From the NCBI RefSeq assembly GCF_005233515.1, contig NZ_QFZZ01000003.1:213258-277257 (forward strand): a DNA stretch of 64,000 nt, in the 5' to 3' direction. The notes under the pieces were generated by a model, which was not told the DNA's origin, ran no database searches, and saw nothing but the letters and a program-made list of their open reading frames with translations. The stretch's first letter is position 1. Each line of letters starts with the position of its first letter. A program made the translations under genes and the position numbers. Origin of the DNA: Pseudomonas sp. CFBP13508. GTDB lineage: Bacteria; Pseudomonadota; Gammaproteobacteria; Pseudomonadales; Pseudomonadaceae. Positions 51,014 to 60,668 of the stretch are shown piece after piece.

Positions 51014-51036
51014 AAGCGCTTCGGCGCTTTTCTTTT
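51014..51036 (+). terminator. Terminator- or attenuator-like hairpin before pyrR
   Basis: AAGCGC-TTCG-GCGCTT is a compact UUCG-capped stem followed by TTCTTTT. It lies 2 bp after the yqgF stop and about 58 bp before pyrR, so it can end the upstream transcript or attenuate pyr expression. Confidence 0.75.
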
Positions 51037-51093
51037 GGTTATAAACCGAGCTTCGTCCGGCAGGACGCAGCGCGGATTCACGAAGGAGCAACC

Positions 51094-51600
51094 ATGAGCC
51101 TGCCCAATCCCGCCGATCTGATCAGCCAGATGGCGACCCGCCTCAAGGCGCACCTTGCCCAGCGTGACATCAGCGAACCGCGTTACATCGGCATCCGCAC
51201 CGGCGGCATCTGGGTCGCGCAGGCGCTGCTCAAGGAACTGGCCAGCGATGCGCCACTGGGCACGCTGGATGTGTCCTTCTACCGCGATGACTTCAGCCAG
51301 AACGGCCTGCACCCGCAAGTGCGCCCGTCCGCCCTGCCCTTCGAGATCGAAGGCCAGCATCTGGTGCTGATCGACGACGTGCTGATGAGCGGTCGGACCA
51401 TCCGCGCCGCCATGAATGAATTGTTCGATTACGGCCGCCCGGCCAGCGTCACCCTGGTCTGCCTGCTGGACCTGGACGCCGGCGAGCTGCCGATCCGCCC
51501 GAACGTGGTCGGCGCCACCCTGACCCTGGCCGGCAACCAGCGGGTCAAGTTGTCCGGCCCCGAGCCGCTGACGCTCGAACTGCAAGACGTCACCCTTTAA
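51094..51600 (+). CDS. pyrR: PyrR, bifunctional pyr regulator/uracil phosphoribosyltransferase
   Basis: A 168-residue type I phosphoribosyltransferase with the PRPP-binding motif [18 protein letters not shown] (residues 88-105) and [12 protein letters not shown]. PyrR proteins control pyrimidine genes and can make UMP from uracil. In Pseudomonas PyrR is thought to act on pyrBC' expression. It is followed by pyrB with a 27-bp gap. Confidence 0.95.
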   Translation: MSLPNPADLISQMATRLKAHLAQRDISEPRYIGIRTGGIWVAQALLKELASDAPLGTLDVSFYRDDFSQNGLHPQVRPSALPFEIEGQHLVLIDDVLMSGRTIRAAMNELFDYGRPASVTLVCLLDLDAGELPIRPNVVGATLTLAGNQRVKLSGPEPLTLELQDVTL

Positions 51601-51627
51601 TCCGCCCTATTGAGAGTCCCCCTCGCG

Positions 51628-52632
51628 ATGACGCCTCTAGATACCAAGCGCCCGCTGCAGCTCAATGATCAGGGCCAGCTGCGCCACTTCCTCTCGCTCG
51701 ACGGTTTGCGCCGCGAGTTGCTGACGGAAATCCTCGACACTGCCGACTCGTTCCTTGAAGTGGGTGCCCGGGCGGTGAAGAAAGTCCCGCTGCTGCGCGG
51801 CAAGACCGTGTGCAACGTGTTCTTCGAAAACTCCACGCGCACCCGCACCACGTTTGAACTGGCGGCCCAGCGGCTGTCGGCGGACGTGATCACCCTGAAC
51901 GTGTCGACATCGTCGGCGAGCAAGGGCGAAACGCTGCTCGATACCCTGCGCAACCTTGAAGCGATGGCCGCCGACATGTTCGTCGTGCGCCACGGCGACT
52001 CCGGCGCGGCGCACTTCATCGCCGAACATGTCTGCCCGCAAGTGGCGATCATCAACGGCGGCGACGGCCGGCATGCGCACCCGACCCAGGGCATGCTCGA
52101 CATGCTCACCATCCGTCGGCACAAGGGCGGTTTCGAAAACCTTTCGGTCGCCATCGTCGGCGACATCCTGCATTCGCGGGTGGCGCGCTCGAACATGCTC
52201 GCGCTGAAAACCCTTGGCTGCCAGGACATCCGCGTGATCGCGCCGAAAACCCTGCTGCCGATCGGCATCGAGCAATACGGCGTCAAGGTCTACACCGACA
52301 TGGCCGAAGGCCTGAAAGACGTCGACGTGGTGATCATGCTGCGTCTGCAACGTGAGCGCATGACCGGCGGCCTGCTGCCCAGCGAAGGCGAGTTCTATCG
52401 CCTGTTCGGCCTGACCACCGCACGTCTGGCCGGAGCCAAACCCGATTGCATCGTCATGCACCCGGGGCCGATCAACCGTGGCGTGGAGATCGAGTCGGCG
52501 GTGGCCGACGGCCCGCACTCGGTGATCCTCAATCAAGTGACCTACGGCATCGCGATTCGTATGGCCGTGCTGTCCATGGCCATGAGCGGGCAGACTGCGC
52601 AACGTCAATTCGAGCAGGAGACCGCCCAGTGA
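51628..52632 (+). CDS. pyrB: Aspartate carbamoyltransferase catalytic subunit
   Basis: First committed step of pyrimidine synthesis: carbamoyl phosphate plus aspartate. The 334 residues include the carbamoyl-phosphate motif [29 protein letters not shown] and [11 protein letters not shown]. The N-terminal extension of about 20 residues before the core is typical of the class A pseudomonad enzyme, which assembles as a dodecamer with PyrC'. It overlaps pyrC' by GTGA. Confidence 0.97.
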   Translation: MTPLDTKRPLQLNDQGQLRHFLSLDGLRRELLTEILDTADSFLEVGARAVKKVPLLRGKTVCNVFFENSTRTRTTFELAAQRLSADVITLNVSTSSASKGETLLDTLRNLEAMAADMFVVRHGDSGAAHFIAEHVCPQVAIINGGDGRHAHPTQGMLDMLTIRRHKGGFENLSVAIVGDILHSRVARSNMLALKTLGCQDIRVIAPKTLLPIGIEQYGVKVYTDMAEGLKDVDVVIMLRLQRERMTGGLLPSEGEFYRLFGLTTARLAGAKPDCIVMHPGPINRGVEIESAVADGPHSVILNQVTYGIAIRMAVLSMAMSGQTAQRQFEQETAQ

Positions 52633-53900
52633 AGCTCAGCATTCTCGGCGCACGCGTCATCGATCCCAGCAGCGGCCTGGATCAAATCACCGACATCCAC
52701 GTTGAAGCCTGCAAGATCGTCGCCCTCGGCGCCGCGCCGGCCGGTTTCAGCGCAGTGGAAACCATTGATGCCCAAGGTCTGGTCGCCGCGCCTGGCCTGG
52801 TCGATCTCAACGTTGCCCTGCGCGAGCCGGGTTACAGCCGCAAAGGCTCGATCGTCAGCGAAACCCGCGCCGCCGCTGCCGGTGGCGTGACCAGCCTGTG
52901 CTGCCCGCCGAAGACCAAACCGGTGCTCGACACCTCCGCCGTGGCCGAACTGATCCTCGACCGCGCCCGCGAGGCGGGCAACACCAAAGTGTTCCCGATT
53001 GGCGCGCTGAGCAAAGGCCTCGACGGCGAACAACTGGCCGAACTGGTCGCGCTGCGCGACGCCGGTTGCGTAGCGTTCGGCAACGGTCTGGAGAGCTTCC
53101 GCAACAGCCGCACCCTGTGCCGGGCGCTGGAATACGCGGCGACTTTCGACCTGACAGTGATCTTCAACTCGCAGGATCACGATCTGGCCGAGGGCGGTCT
53201 CGCCCACGAAGGCGCGGTCGCCAGTTTCCTCGGCCTGCCGGGCATCCCGGAAACCGCCGAAACCGTGGCGCTGGCTCGCGATCTGCTGCTGGTCGAGCAG
53301 ACCGGCGTGCGTGCGCATTTCAGCCAGCTGACCAGTGCACGGGGTGTGGCGCTGATTGCTCAGGCGCAGGCCCGTGGCTTGAAGGTAACGGCGGATGTTG
53401 CGTTGTATCAGCTGATCCTGACTGACGAAGCGCTGATCGACTTCAACAGCCTTTATCACGTGCAACCACCGCTGCGCACCCGTGCCGACCGCGATGGTCT
53501 GCGTGAAGCGGTGAAATCCGGGGTGGTTTCGGCGATCTCCAGCCATCACCAGCCCCACGAGCGCGACGCCAAACTGGCACCGTTCGGCGCGACCGAGCCG
53601 GGCATTAGCAGTGTGGAGTTGCTGCTGCCGCTGGCGATGACGCTGGTCGAGGATGGTTTGCTCGACTTGCCGACGCTGCTGGCACGTCTCAGCGCAGGCC
53701 CGGCCGAAGCGCTGCGTCTGCCGGCGGGCAAACTGGCGGTGGGCGGTGCGGCGGATATCGTGCTGTTCGACCCCAAGGCTTCGACGGTGGCCGGTGAGCA
53801 CTGGCTGTCGAAGGGCGAGAACTGCCCGTTCATCGGCCACAGTCTGCCGGGCGTGGTGCGCTATACGCTGGTGGATGGGCGGATTACTCACCAGGCATGA
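52629..53900 (+). CDS. Dihydroorotase-like PyrC', probably inactive structural partner of PyrB
   Basis: A 423-residue amidohydrolase-fold protein that starts with GTG overlapping the pyrB stop codon. True dihydroorotases have a DxHxH metal motif before LREPG. Here the sequence is [10 protein letters not shown], so both histidines are lost. The later TADVALYQL and SSHHQPHE segments also deviate from the metal-ligand pattern. In P. putida and P. aeruginosa such a PyrC' is catalytically silent but needed to assemble the aspartate carbamoyltransferase complex. The active dihydroorotase must lie elsewhere. Confidence 0.93.
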   Translation: MKLSILGARVIDPSSGLDQITDIHVEACKIVALGAAPAGFSAVETIDAQGLVAAPGLVDLNVALREPGYSRKGSIVSETRAAAAGGVTSLCCPPKTKPVLDTSAVAELILDRAREAGNTKVFPIGALSKGLDGEQLAELVALRDAGCVAFGNGLESFRNSRTLCRALEYAATFDLTVIFNSQDHDLAEGGLAHEGAVASFLGLPGIPETAETVALARDLLLVEQTGVRAHFSQLTSARGVALIAQAQARGLKVTADVALYQLILTDEALIDFNSLYHVQPPLRTRADRDGLREAVKSGVVSAISSHHQPHERDAKLAPFGATEPGISSVELLLPLAMTLVEDGLLDLPTLLARLSAGPAEALRLPAGKLAVGGAADIVLFDPKASTVAGEHWLSKGENCPFIGHSLPGVVRYTLVDGRITHQA

Positions 53901-53928
53901 CTTGCTGCTGAGGGAGATTGTGGCGAGG

Positions 53929-54049
53929 GGATTTATCCCCGTTCGGCTGCGTAGCAGTCGCGAAGCCATTGCACGCGGTGGAGCAAATCCACCGCGTTCT
54001 CGGATTCAGGACCGCTTCGCGGCCCAACGGGGATAAATCCCCTCGCCAC
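53929..54049. repeat. Paired repeat, GTGGCGAGGGGATTTATCCCC family
   Basis: Inverted copies at 53929-53951 and about 54027-54049. The centre contains further short hairpins (CGGTGGA/TCCACCG). It lies between the convergent pyrC' and TM2 genes. Same family as 6372-6505. Confidence 0.88.
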
Positions 54050-54052
54050 TAC

Positions 54053-54487
54053 TTACTGGAAGGCGCCGCGATTCTGCGCGTTGCGCACCGACACCTGATC
54101 GTTCAGGGTCCAGAAGTCATACAGCACGCCAATAAAGAACAACCCGCCGGTCAGCAGATACAGCAGGCCGCTGATCCATTTGCCCTGATACATCCGGTGC
54201 ACGCCGAACACACCGAGGAAAGTCAGCAGAATCCACGCGACGTTGTACTCGATCGGCCCGGCGGCAAAGCGCAGGTCCGCTTCGCGATCCATCGCCGGGA
54301 TCAGAAACACGTCGATCAGCCAGCCAATCCCCAGCAAACCGAAGGTGAAGAACCAGATCGTTCCGGTCACCGGCTTGCCGTAATAAAAGCGGTGCGCGCC
54401 GGTGAATCCGAAAATCCACAGCAGGTAGCCGATGACTTTGCTGTGAGTGTCTTTTTCTTTCACGCGGGGGAGCTGATAGCTGTTCAT
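54053..54487 (-). CDS. TM2 domain protein, tandem
   Basis: A 144-residue membrane protein with two TM2-type hairpins. Residues 17-60 (VIGYLLWIFGFTGAHRFYYGK...WFFTFGLLGIGWLIDVFLIP) and residues 82-130 (ILLTFLGVFGVHRMYQGK...LYLLTGGLFFIGVLYDFWTL) share the GxHRFYxG pattern. Function of bacterial TM2 proteins is largely unknown. The start at 54487 (MNSYQLPRVKEKD) has a GAGG ribosome binding site; the longer in-frame extension is not supported. Confidence 0.87.
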   Translation of the reverse strand: MNSYQLPRVKEKDTHSKVIGYLLWIFGFTGAHRFYYGKPVTGTIWFFTFGLLGIGWLIDVFLIPAMDREADLRFAAGPIEYNVAWILLTFLGVFGVHRMYQGKWISGLLYLLTGGLFFIGVLYDFWTLNDQVSVRNAQNRGAFQ

Positions 54488-54735
54488 TAAGACCTCATTG
54501 CACTCGATAGATAAATATTCTTCATTTCTTTGTGACTTTTTTACAGGTGGCCGACGTATGGCAAATGTTACCGTTGCTAGCGCGAAACCCTTGTAGAACC
54601 TGACTTCTGTCGGACAATTGCGTACTTTTTGAGCGTTTTTGGTTCCGTAGCCGGCGGAATGAATCGATGAACGGCCTCGGAACGGCAAAAAAAGCTGTTA
54701 TAAAGTTGCGCGCTATCACTTATGAGCCACGCCTA
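54488..54735. promoter_or_regulatory. Divergent spacer between TM2 and NlpC/P60 genes
   Basis: A 248-bp AT-richer spacer. A -10-like TTATAAA near 54697 could serve the NlpC/P60 gene. No operator or repeat was recognised. Confidence 0.4.
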
Positions 54736-55353
54736 ATGCGACCATTTTTCAAGACATGGCTGACTATTTGCCTATTAATGCCACTGGCCGCCCACGCCAC
54801 CAATCGTGAGCAACGTCTTCCCAACGTCAACGGCTTCACCCCTAAATCCCATGCTTCGGCTCCTTCGAGCAAAAGCAGCAAGAGCAAGACCACCACGCTG
54901 AGCAGCAAGAGCCGCAGCAAGCTGGTGCCACCGATGGCGAGCAAGGAAAGCAGCAATGTGCTGAGCCGTGCGGTAAACGTCCTCGGTACACCTTATCGTT
55001 GGGGCGGCAGCAGCCCAAGTAAAGGCTTCGATTGCAGCGGTCTGGTGAAATACGCGTTCAACGACGCTACTTTCGACCTGCCACGCACCTCCAACGCCAT
55101 GGCCAGCGGTCACGGCGAGAAAGTCGAGCGCAAGGATCTGAAGCCGGGCGATCTGATTTTCTTCAACATCAAGAGCCGTCGGGTCAACCACGTTGCCATC
55201 TACCTGGGCAACGACCGCTTCATCCACGCCCCGCGCCGTGGCAAAGCGGTGAGCATCGACACGCTGAACAAGCCGTACTGGGAAAAGCATTACGTCGTCG
55301 CCAAGCGCGTGTTGCCGAAAGAACAACAGCAACTGCGCGTAGTCCAGCGTTAA
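54736..55353 (+). CDS. NlpC/P60 family cell-wall peptidase
   Basis: A 205-residue exported protein: signal peptide to about residue 21 (AAHA), a Ser/Lys-rich linker (residues 38-66) and a C-terminal NlpC/P60 domain. The catalytic Cys100 lies in GFDCSGLV and His152 in NHVAIYLG; His164 may complete the triad. Such enzymes cut peptide stems of peptidoglycan. I start at the ATG at 54736, which gives the signal peptide; the longer in-frame frame adds a non-signal extension. A palindromic repeat follows the stop codon. Confidence 0.9.
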   Translation: MRPFFKTWLTICLLMPLAAHATNREQRLPNVNGFTPKSHASAPSSKSSKSKTTTLSSKSRSKLVPPMASKESSNVLSRAVNVLGTPYRWGGSSPSKGFDCSGLVKYAFNDATFDLPRTSNAMASGHGEKVERKDLKPGDLIFFNIKSRRVNHVAIYLGNDRFIHAPRRGKAVSIDTLNKPYWEKHYVVAKRVLPKEQQQLRVVQR

Positions 55354-55355
55354 AG

Positions 55356-55437
55356 ATCAAAAGATCGCAGCCTTCGGCAGCTCCTACATTGGGATCAGCG
55401 TTTCCCTGTAGGAGCTGCCGAAGGCTGCGATCTTTTG
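55356..55437. repeat. Inverted repeat, GTAGGAGCTGCC family, opposite order
   Basis: Arms of about 30 bases with a 22-base centre. The arm order is reversed relative to the copies at 12853 and 20343. It sits between the convergent NlpC/P60 and pilT genes, with no other terminator visible, so it may stop transcription from both sides. Confidence 0.9.
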
Positions 55438-55447
55438 CTTTTGGTGG

Positions 55448-56482
55448 TTAAAAATTATCCGGCGTACGCGCTTTCTCGCGGGCATGCTCGCGGCTGATCA
55501 AGCCCTTGGTCACCAGATCCTTCAGGCACATGTCCAGTGTCTGCATCCCCAGCGACCCACCGGTCTGAATCGCCGAATACATCTGCGCCACCTTGTCTTC
55601 GCGGATGAGGTTACGGATCGCCGACGTCCCGAGCATGATTTCATGCGCCGCCACCCGCCCGCCGCCGATCTTCTTGATCAACGTCTGCGACACCACCGCC
55701 AGCAACGACTCCGACAGCATCGAACGGACCATCGACTTCTCGTCGCCGGGAAACACGTCGACCACGCGGTCGATGGTCTTCGCCGCCGAGGTCGTGTGCA
55801 GCGTGCCGAACACCAGATGCCCGGTCTCGGCGGCGGTCAGAGCGAGGCGAATGGTTTCCAGATCACGCATTTCGCCGACCAGAATCACGTCCGGGTCTTC
55901 ACGCAGGGCCGAGCGCAGTGCGGTGGCGAAGCTGCGGGTATCGCGGTGCACTTCGCGCTGATTGATCAGGCATTTGCGCGATTCATGGACGAACTCGATG
56001 GGGTCTTCGATGGTGAGAATGTGGTGATGGCGATGGGTGTTGAGGTAATCGATCATCGCCGCCAGCGTGGTCGACTTGCCGGAGCCGGTCGGCCCGGTGA
56101 CCAGGACCAGCCCGCGCGGCGCATCGGTGATCTTGCGGAAAACATCGCCCATGGCGAGGTCTTCCATGCTCAGCACTTTCGACGGAATGGTGCGGAACAC
56201 CGCGCCGGCACCACGATTCTGGTTAAAGGCGTTGACCCGAAAGCGCGCCACGCCGGGTACATCGAAGGAAAAATCCGTTTCCAGATTTTTCTCGAATTCG
56301 ATGCGCTGGGTGTCGTTCATGATGTCGTAGATCAGATCGTGCACTTGCTTGTGATCCAGCGCCGGCAGATTGATCCGTCGCACGTCGCCATCGACACGGA
56401 TCATCGGCGGCAGGCCGGCCGACAGGTGCAGGTCGGAAGCGCCCTGTTTGGCGCTGAAGGCCAGCAGTTCAGTGATATCCAT
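55448..56482 (-). CDS. pilT: PilT, type IV pilus retraction ATPase
   Basis: A hexameric ATPase that powers pilus disassembly and retraction at the inner membrane. The 344 residues contain Walker A GPTGSGKSTT, the Asp box (HILTIEDPIEFVH), Walker B with VILVGEMRD and the His box (GTLHTTSAAKTIDR), plus an AIRNLIRE-type segment near the C-terminus. The start at 56482 (MDITELLAFSAKQGASDLHLS) matches the family. In P. aeruginosa pilU follows pilT; here the next gene downstream is convergent and unrelated. Confidence 0.96.
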   Translation of the reverse strand: MDITELLAFSAKQGASDLHLSAGLPPMIRVDGDVRRINLPALDHKQVHDLIYDIMNDTQRIEFEKNLETDFSFDVPGVARFRVNAFNQNRGAGAVFRTIPSKVLSMEDLAMGDVFRKITDAPRGLVLVTGPTGSGKSTTLAAMIDYLNTHRHHHILTIEDPIEFVHESRKCLINQREVHRDTRSFATALRSALREDPDVILVGEMRDLETIRLALTAAETGHLVFGTLHTTSAAKTIDRVVDVFPGDEKSMVRSMLSESLLAVVSQTLIKKIGGGRVAAHEIMLGTSAIRNLIREDKVAQMYSAIQTGGSLGMQTLDMCLKDLVTKGLISREHAREKARTPDNF

Positions 56483-56538
56483 AGCGTCCCTCAATTCCAG
56501 TAGAATGCCGCGAACCTACAGACCGCCGGCGCCTCTTG

Positions 56539-57225
56539 ATGTCCACGATAGCAGACAACATCCTTCAGGTTAGTTCGCGCATCCAGGCAGCGGCCAAAGC
56601 TGCGCACCGCGACGAAAACAGCATCCATTTGCTCGCCGTGAGCAAGACCAAACCCGCCCAGGCCCTGCGTGAAGCCTATGCCGCCGGCCTGCGCGACTTC
56701 GGCGAGAACTACTTGCAGGAAGCCTTGGGCAAACAGCTGGAGCTGGCCGACCTGCCCTTGATCTGGCACTTCATCGGCCCCATTCAATCGAACAAGACTC
56801 GCGCGATTGCCGAGCATTTCGACTGGGTGCACTCCGTGGATCGTCTGAAAATTGCCCAACGCCTGTCCGAACAACGCCCGGCCGAACTGCCGCCCCTGAA
56901 CATCTGCATTCAGGTCAATGTCAGTGGCGAGGCGAGCAAATCCGGTTGCACCCCGGCCGATCTGCCGGCGCTGGCGGAGGCCATCAGCGCCCTGCCCCGG
57001 CTGAAATTGCGCGGACTGATGGCGATTCCCGAGCCGACCGAAGAGCGCGCCGAACAGGACGCTGCCTTCGCCGCCGTACAGGCACTGCAGGCGAGCCTCG
57101 CTCTGCCGCTCGACACACTGTCCATGGGCATGAGCCACGACCTCGAGTCGGCCATCGCCCAAGGTGCCACCTGGGTGCGGATCGGTACCGCGCTGTTTGG
57201 CGCCAGAGATTATTCCCAGTCTTGA
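56539..57225 (+). CDS. yggS: YggS, pyridoxal phosphate homeostasis protein
   Basis: A 228-residue PLP-binding protein with a TIM-barrel fold. The cofactor lysine lies in AVSKTKP, and FGENYLQEA and GLMAIPEP are family motifs. Relatives buffer PLP supply and affect amino-acid metabolism; no enzymatic activity is known. It is divergent from pilT (56 bp) and begins a yggS-proC-yggT unit. Confidence 0.95.
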   Translation: MSTIADNILQVSSRIQAAAKAAHRDENSIHLLAVSKTKPAQALREAYAAGLRDFGENYLQEALGKQLELADLPLIWHFIGPIQSNKTRAIAEHFDWVHSVDRLKIAQRLSEQRPAELPPLNICIQVNVSGEASKSGCTPADLPALAEAISALPRLKLRGLMAIPEPTEERAEQDAAFAAVQALQASLALPLDTLSMGMSHDLESAIAQGATWVRIGTALFGARDYSQS

Positions 57226-57248
57226 ACGTTTCCAGATAAGGACCACAC

Positions 57249-58067
57249 ATGAGCAACACACGTATTGCGTTTATCGGTGCGGGCAACATGGCGGCCAGTC
57301 TGATTGGCGGCTTGCGCGCCAAAGGTCTGGAAGCGGCGCAGATCCGCGCCAGCGATCCGGGCGAAGACACCCGTGCCAAGGTCAGCGCCGAACACGGCAT
57401 CGAAACATTCGCTGACAACGCCCAGGCCATCGACGGCGTCGATGTCATCGTCCTGGCGGTCAAGCCACAGGCGATGAAAGCCGTGTGCGAGGCAATCCGC
57501 CCGAGCCTCAAGCCTAATCAACTGGTGGTGTCGATCGCCGCTGGCATCACCTGCGCGAGCATGACCGCGTGGCTCGGCGAACAGCCGATCGTGCGCTGCA
57601 TGCCGAACACTCCGGCGCTGCTGCGTCAGGGTGTCAGCGGTCTGTACGCGACCAGCGAAGTGAGCGCCGAGCAGCGCCAGCAAGCCGAAGAGCTGCTGTC
57701 CGCCGTCGGCATCGCCCTGTGGCTGGAAGAAGAACAGCAACTGGACGCAGTCACCGCAGTGTCCGGCTCCGGCCCGGCGTACTTCTTCCTGCTGATCGAA
57801 GCGATGACCGCCGCCGGCGTCAAACTTGGCCTGCCAAAAGAGATCGCTGAGCAACTGACCGTGCAGACCGCCTTGGGCGCCGCGCACATGGCGGTGTCCA
57901 GCGATGTCGATGCAGCCGAACTGCGCCGCCGCGTGACCTCGCCGAATGGCACTACGGAAGCAGCGATCAAATCATTCCAGGCTGGCGGCTTCGAAGCGCT
58001 GGTTGAAACCGCACTCGGCGCCGCCGCGCACCGCTCGGCCGAAATGGCCGAACAACTGGGCAAATAA
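57249..58067 (+). CDS. proC: Pyrroline-5-carboxylate reductase
   Basis: Last step of proline synthesis, NAD(P)H-dependent. The 272-residue protein starts with a Rossmann GxGxxx motif (FIGAGNMAASLIGGL). It has CMPNTPALL, the long GSGPAYFFLLIEAM helix and TSPNGTTEAAI near the end. It follows yggS by 23 bp and precedes yggT by 11 bp. Confidence 0.97.
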   Translation: MSNTRIAFIGAGNMAASLIGGLRAKGLEAAQIRASDPGEDTRAKVSAEHGIETFADNAQAIDGVDVIVLAVKPQAMKAVCEAIRPSLKPNQLVVSIAAGITCASMTAWLGEQPIVRCMPNTPALLRQGVSGLYATSEVSAEQRQQAEELLSAVGIALWLEEEQQLDAVTAVSGSGPAYFFLLIEAMTAAGVKLGLPKEIAEQLTVQTALGAAHMAVSSDVDAAELRRRVTSPNGTTEAAIKSFQAGGFEALVETALGAAAHRSAEMAEQLGK

Positions 58068-58078
58068 AGGAGCCTTAC

Positions 58079-58669
58079 ATGATCGGATTGAACACCGCAG
58101 CGGTTTACGTGCTGCAAACCCTCGGCAGCCTGTATCTGCTGATCGTGCTGCTGCGCTTCGTCCTGCAACTGGTGCGGGCGAACTTCTACAACCCGCTGTG
58201 CCAGTTCGTGGTCAAGGCCACCCAGCCGCTGCTCAAGCCTTTGCGCCGGATCATCCCGAGCCTGTTCGGCCTCGACATGTCGTCGCTGGTACTGGCGATT
58301 CTGGTGCAACTGCTGCTGATGGCGCTGACCCTGCTGCTGACCTACGGCACCACCGGCAACCCGCTGCAACTGGTGATCTGGTCGCTGATCGGCGTCACCG
58401 CGCTGTTCCTGAAGATCTTCTTCTTCGCCCTGATCATCAGCGTGATCCTGTCGTGGGTCGCACCGGGCAGCCACAATCCGGGCGCTGAACTGGTCAACCA
58501 GATCTGTGAACCGGCGCTGGCACCGTTCCGTCGTTTCCTGCCGAACCTCGGCGGCCTGGACCTGTCGCCGATCTTCGCCTTCCTTGCGCTGAAGTTGATC
58601 GACATGCTGGTGATCAACAATCTGGCGGCGATGACGATGATGCCGGAGATTCTGCGTTTGCTGATGTAA
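58079..58669 (+). CDS. YggT family membrane protein
   Basis: A 196-residue inner-membrane protein with two YGGT repeats, each a pair of hydrophobic helices with an FYNPLCQFVVKATQPLLKPLRRIIP-like amphipathic segment (residues 38-62) and NPGAELVNQICEPALAPFRRFLP (residues 138-160). Function is unclear; relatives are linked to osmotic shock tolerance. Its place after proC is conserved. Confidence 0.92.
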   Translation: MIGLNTAAVYVLQTLGSLYLLIVLLRFVLQLVRANFYNPLCQFVVKATQPLLKPLRRIIPSLFGLDMSSLVLAILVQLLLMALTLLLTYGTTGNPLQLVIWSLIGVTALFLKIFFFALIISVILSWVAPGSHNPGAELVNQICEPALAPFRRFLPNLGGLDLSPIFAFLALKLIDMLVINNLAAMTMMPEILRLLM

Positions 58670-58703
58670 CCGAGTGCGTTCGGTCTGACTGGCCGAGTCG
58701 CCT

Positions 58704-58770
58704 TTTTCGCGAGCAGGCTCGCTCCCACATTGGAATGCATTTCAACTGTGGGAGCGAGCCTGCTCGCGAA
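58704..58770. repeat. REP pair (family 1) upstream of metX
   Basis: Two inverted GTGGGAGCGAGC palindromes about 18 bases apart, between yggT and metX. Confidence 0.9.
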
Positions 58771-58874
58771 TGGCTGCACCTCGATTCGAAGCGAAAACGC
58801 CGGACCTGATCGTTGCTTGCCGCTAACCCCCCCGGTCTTTAGACTTACGCCTCATTTCAACGAGAGCAGGGTCG

Positions 58875-60014
58875 ATGCCAACTGCCTTTCCCGCCGATTC
58901 TGTTGGTCTGGTAACGCCGCAAACCGCGCATTTCAGCGAACCGCTGGCGCTGGCCTGTGGGCGTTCGCTGGCCGCCTATGACCTGATCTACGAAACCTAC
59001 GGCACGCTGAACGCCCAGGCGAGCAACGCCGTGCTGATCTGCCACGCCTTGTCCGGCCACCACCATGCTGCCGGCTATCACAGCGTCGACGACCGCAAGC
59101 CCGGTTGGTGGGACAGCTGCATCGGTCCCGGCAAGCCGATCGACACCAACAGGTTCTTTGTGGTCAGCCTGAACAACCTCGGTGGCTGCAACGGCTCCAC
59201 CGGCCCGAGCAGCGTCAACCCGGAAACCGGCAAGCCGTTTGGCGCCGACTTCCCGGTGCTCACCGTGGAAGACTGGGTGCACAGCCAGGCACGCCTGGCT
59301 GACCTGCTCGGCATCAGCCAGTGGGCGGCAGTGATCGGCGGCAGCCTCGGCGGCATGCAGGCGCTGCAATGGACCATCACCTACCCGGATCGCGTGCGGC
59401 ACTGCCTGGCGATCGCCTCGGCGCCTAAATTGTCTGCGCAGAACATCGCCTTCAACGAAGTCGCGCGCCAGGCGATCCTCACCGATCCGGAATTCCACGG
59501 CGGCTCGTTCCAGGAAGCCGGCGTGATCCCCAAGCGCGGGCTGATGCTGGCGCGCATGGTCGGGCACATCACCTATCTGTCCGACGACTCCATGGGTGAG
59601 AAATTCGGCCGTGGCCTGAAGAGCGAAAAGCTCAACTACGACTTCCACAGCGTCGAGTTCCAGGTCGAAAGCTACCTGCGTTATCAGGGCGAAGAGTTCT
59701 CCGGGCGCTTCGATGCCAACACCTATCTGTTGATGACCAAAGCGCTGGATTACTTCGATCCGGCGGCTAACTTCGACGATGATCTGGCGAAAACCTTTGA
59801 AAACGCCACAGCCAAATTCTGCGTGATGTCGTTCACCACCGACTGGCGCTTCTCCCCGGCTCGCTCGCGAGAACTGGTGGATGCGCTGATGGCTGCGCGC
59901 AAGGACGTCAGTTATCTGGAAATCGACGCGCCCCAGGGCCACGACGCCTTCCTGATTCCGATCCCGCGTTACTTGCAGGCGTTCGGCAATTACATGAACC
60001 GCATTTCGTTGTGA
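58875..60014 (+). CDS. metX: Homoserine O-succinyl/acetyltransferase MetX
   Basis: Acylates homoserine, the first committed step to methionine. The 379-residue alpha/beta-hydrolase has the nucleophile Ser157 in [10 protein letters not shown], an Asp in FTTDWRFSP and the His in GHDAFLIP near the end, plus [13 protein letters not shown]. In Pseudomonas the acyl donor is taken to be succinyl-CoA and activity depends on MetW; donor choice is not clear from the sequence alone. The ATG has a GAGAGCAGGG site. metW follows after 7 bp. Confidence 0.96.
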   Translation: MPTAFPADSVGLVTPQTAHFSEPLALACGRSLAAYDLIYETYGTLNAQASNAVLICHALSGHHHAAGYHSVDDRKPGWWDSCIGPGKPIDTNRFFVVSLNNLGGCNGSTGPSSVNPETGKPFGADFPVLTVEDWVHSQARLADLLGISQWAAVIGGSLGGMQALQWTITYPDRVRHCLAIASAPKLSAQNIAFNEVARQAILTDPEFHGGSFQEAGVIPKRGLMLARMVGHITYLSDDSMGEKFGRGLKSEKLNYDFHSVEFQVESYLRYQGEEFSGRFDANTYLLMTKALDYFDPAANFDDDLAKTFENATAKFCVMSFTTDWRFSPARSRELVDALMAARKDVSYLEIDAPQGHDAFLIPIPRYLQAFGNYMNRISL

Positions 60015-60021
60015 GAAAGCC

Positions 60022-60642
60022 ATGAGAGCTGATCTGGAAATCATCCAGGAATGGATCCCCGCCGGCAGCCGCGTCCTCGACCTGGGTTGCGGTGACGGCG
60101 AGCTGCTGACCTGGCTGCGCGACAACAAGAATGTCACCGGTTATGGCCTGGAAAACGACGCCGACAACATCGCCGAGTGCGTGGCCAAGGGCATCAACGT
60201 CATCGAGCAGGATCTGGACAAAGGCCTGGGCAATTTTGCCAGCAACAGTTTCGACATCGTCGTCATGACCCAGGCCCTGCAAGCGGTGCATTACCCGGAC
60301 AAGATCCTCGACGAAATGCTCCGGGTCGGCCGGCAGTGCATCATCACCTTCCCCAACTTCGGCCACTGGCGCTGCCGCTGGTATCTGGCGAGCAAGGGCC
60401 GCATGCCGGTCTCGGAATTCCTGCCCTACACCTGGTACAACACGCCGAACATCCACTTCTGCACCTTCGAGGATTTCGAAGAACTGTGCCGCGAACGTGA
60501 TGCGAAGGTCATTGATCGGCTTGCCGTGGATCAACAGCACCGGCACGGGTGGGCCAGTAAGCTATGGCCTAATCTGTTAGGTGAAATCGGTATCTACCGC
60601 GTCAGCAGTCCGCAACTGGCGGACCACCGGGTCGCGGTCTGA
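60022..60642 (+). CDS. metW: Methionine biosynthesis protein MetW
   Basis: A 206-residue class I methyltransferase-like protein with the SAM motif VLDLGCGDGELLTWL (residues 20-34). It is needed for full MetX activity in Pseudomonas; its own methyl acceptor is not established. Tight coupling to metX supports a shared complex. Confidence 0.95.
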   Translation: MRADLEIIQEWIPAGSRVLDLGCGDGELLTWLRDNKNVTGYGLENDADNIAECVAKGINVIEQDLDKGLGNFASNSFDIVVMTQALQAVHYPDKILDEMLRVGRQCIITFPNFGHWRCRWYLASKGRMPVSEFLPYTWYNTPNIHFCTFEDFEELCRERDAKVIDRLAVDQQHRHGWASKLWPNLLGEIGIYRVSSPQLADHRVAV

Positions 60643-60668
60643 GCCTGGGCAATTGAAGGAGCACGAAC

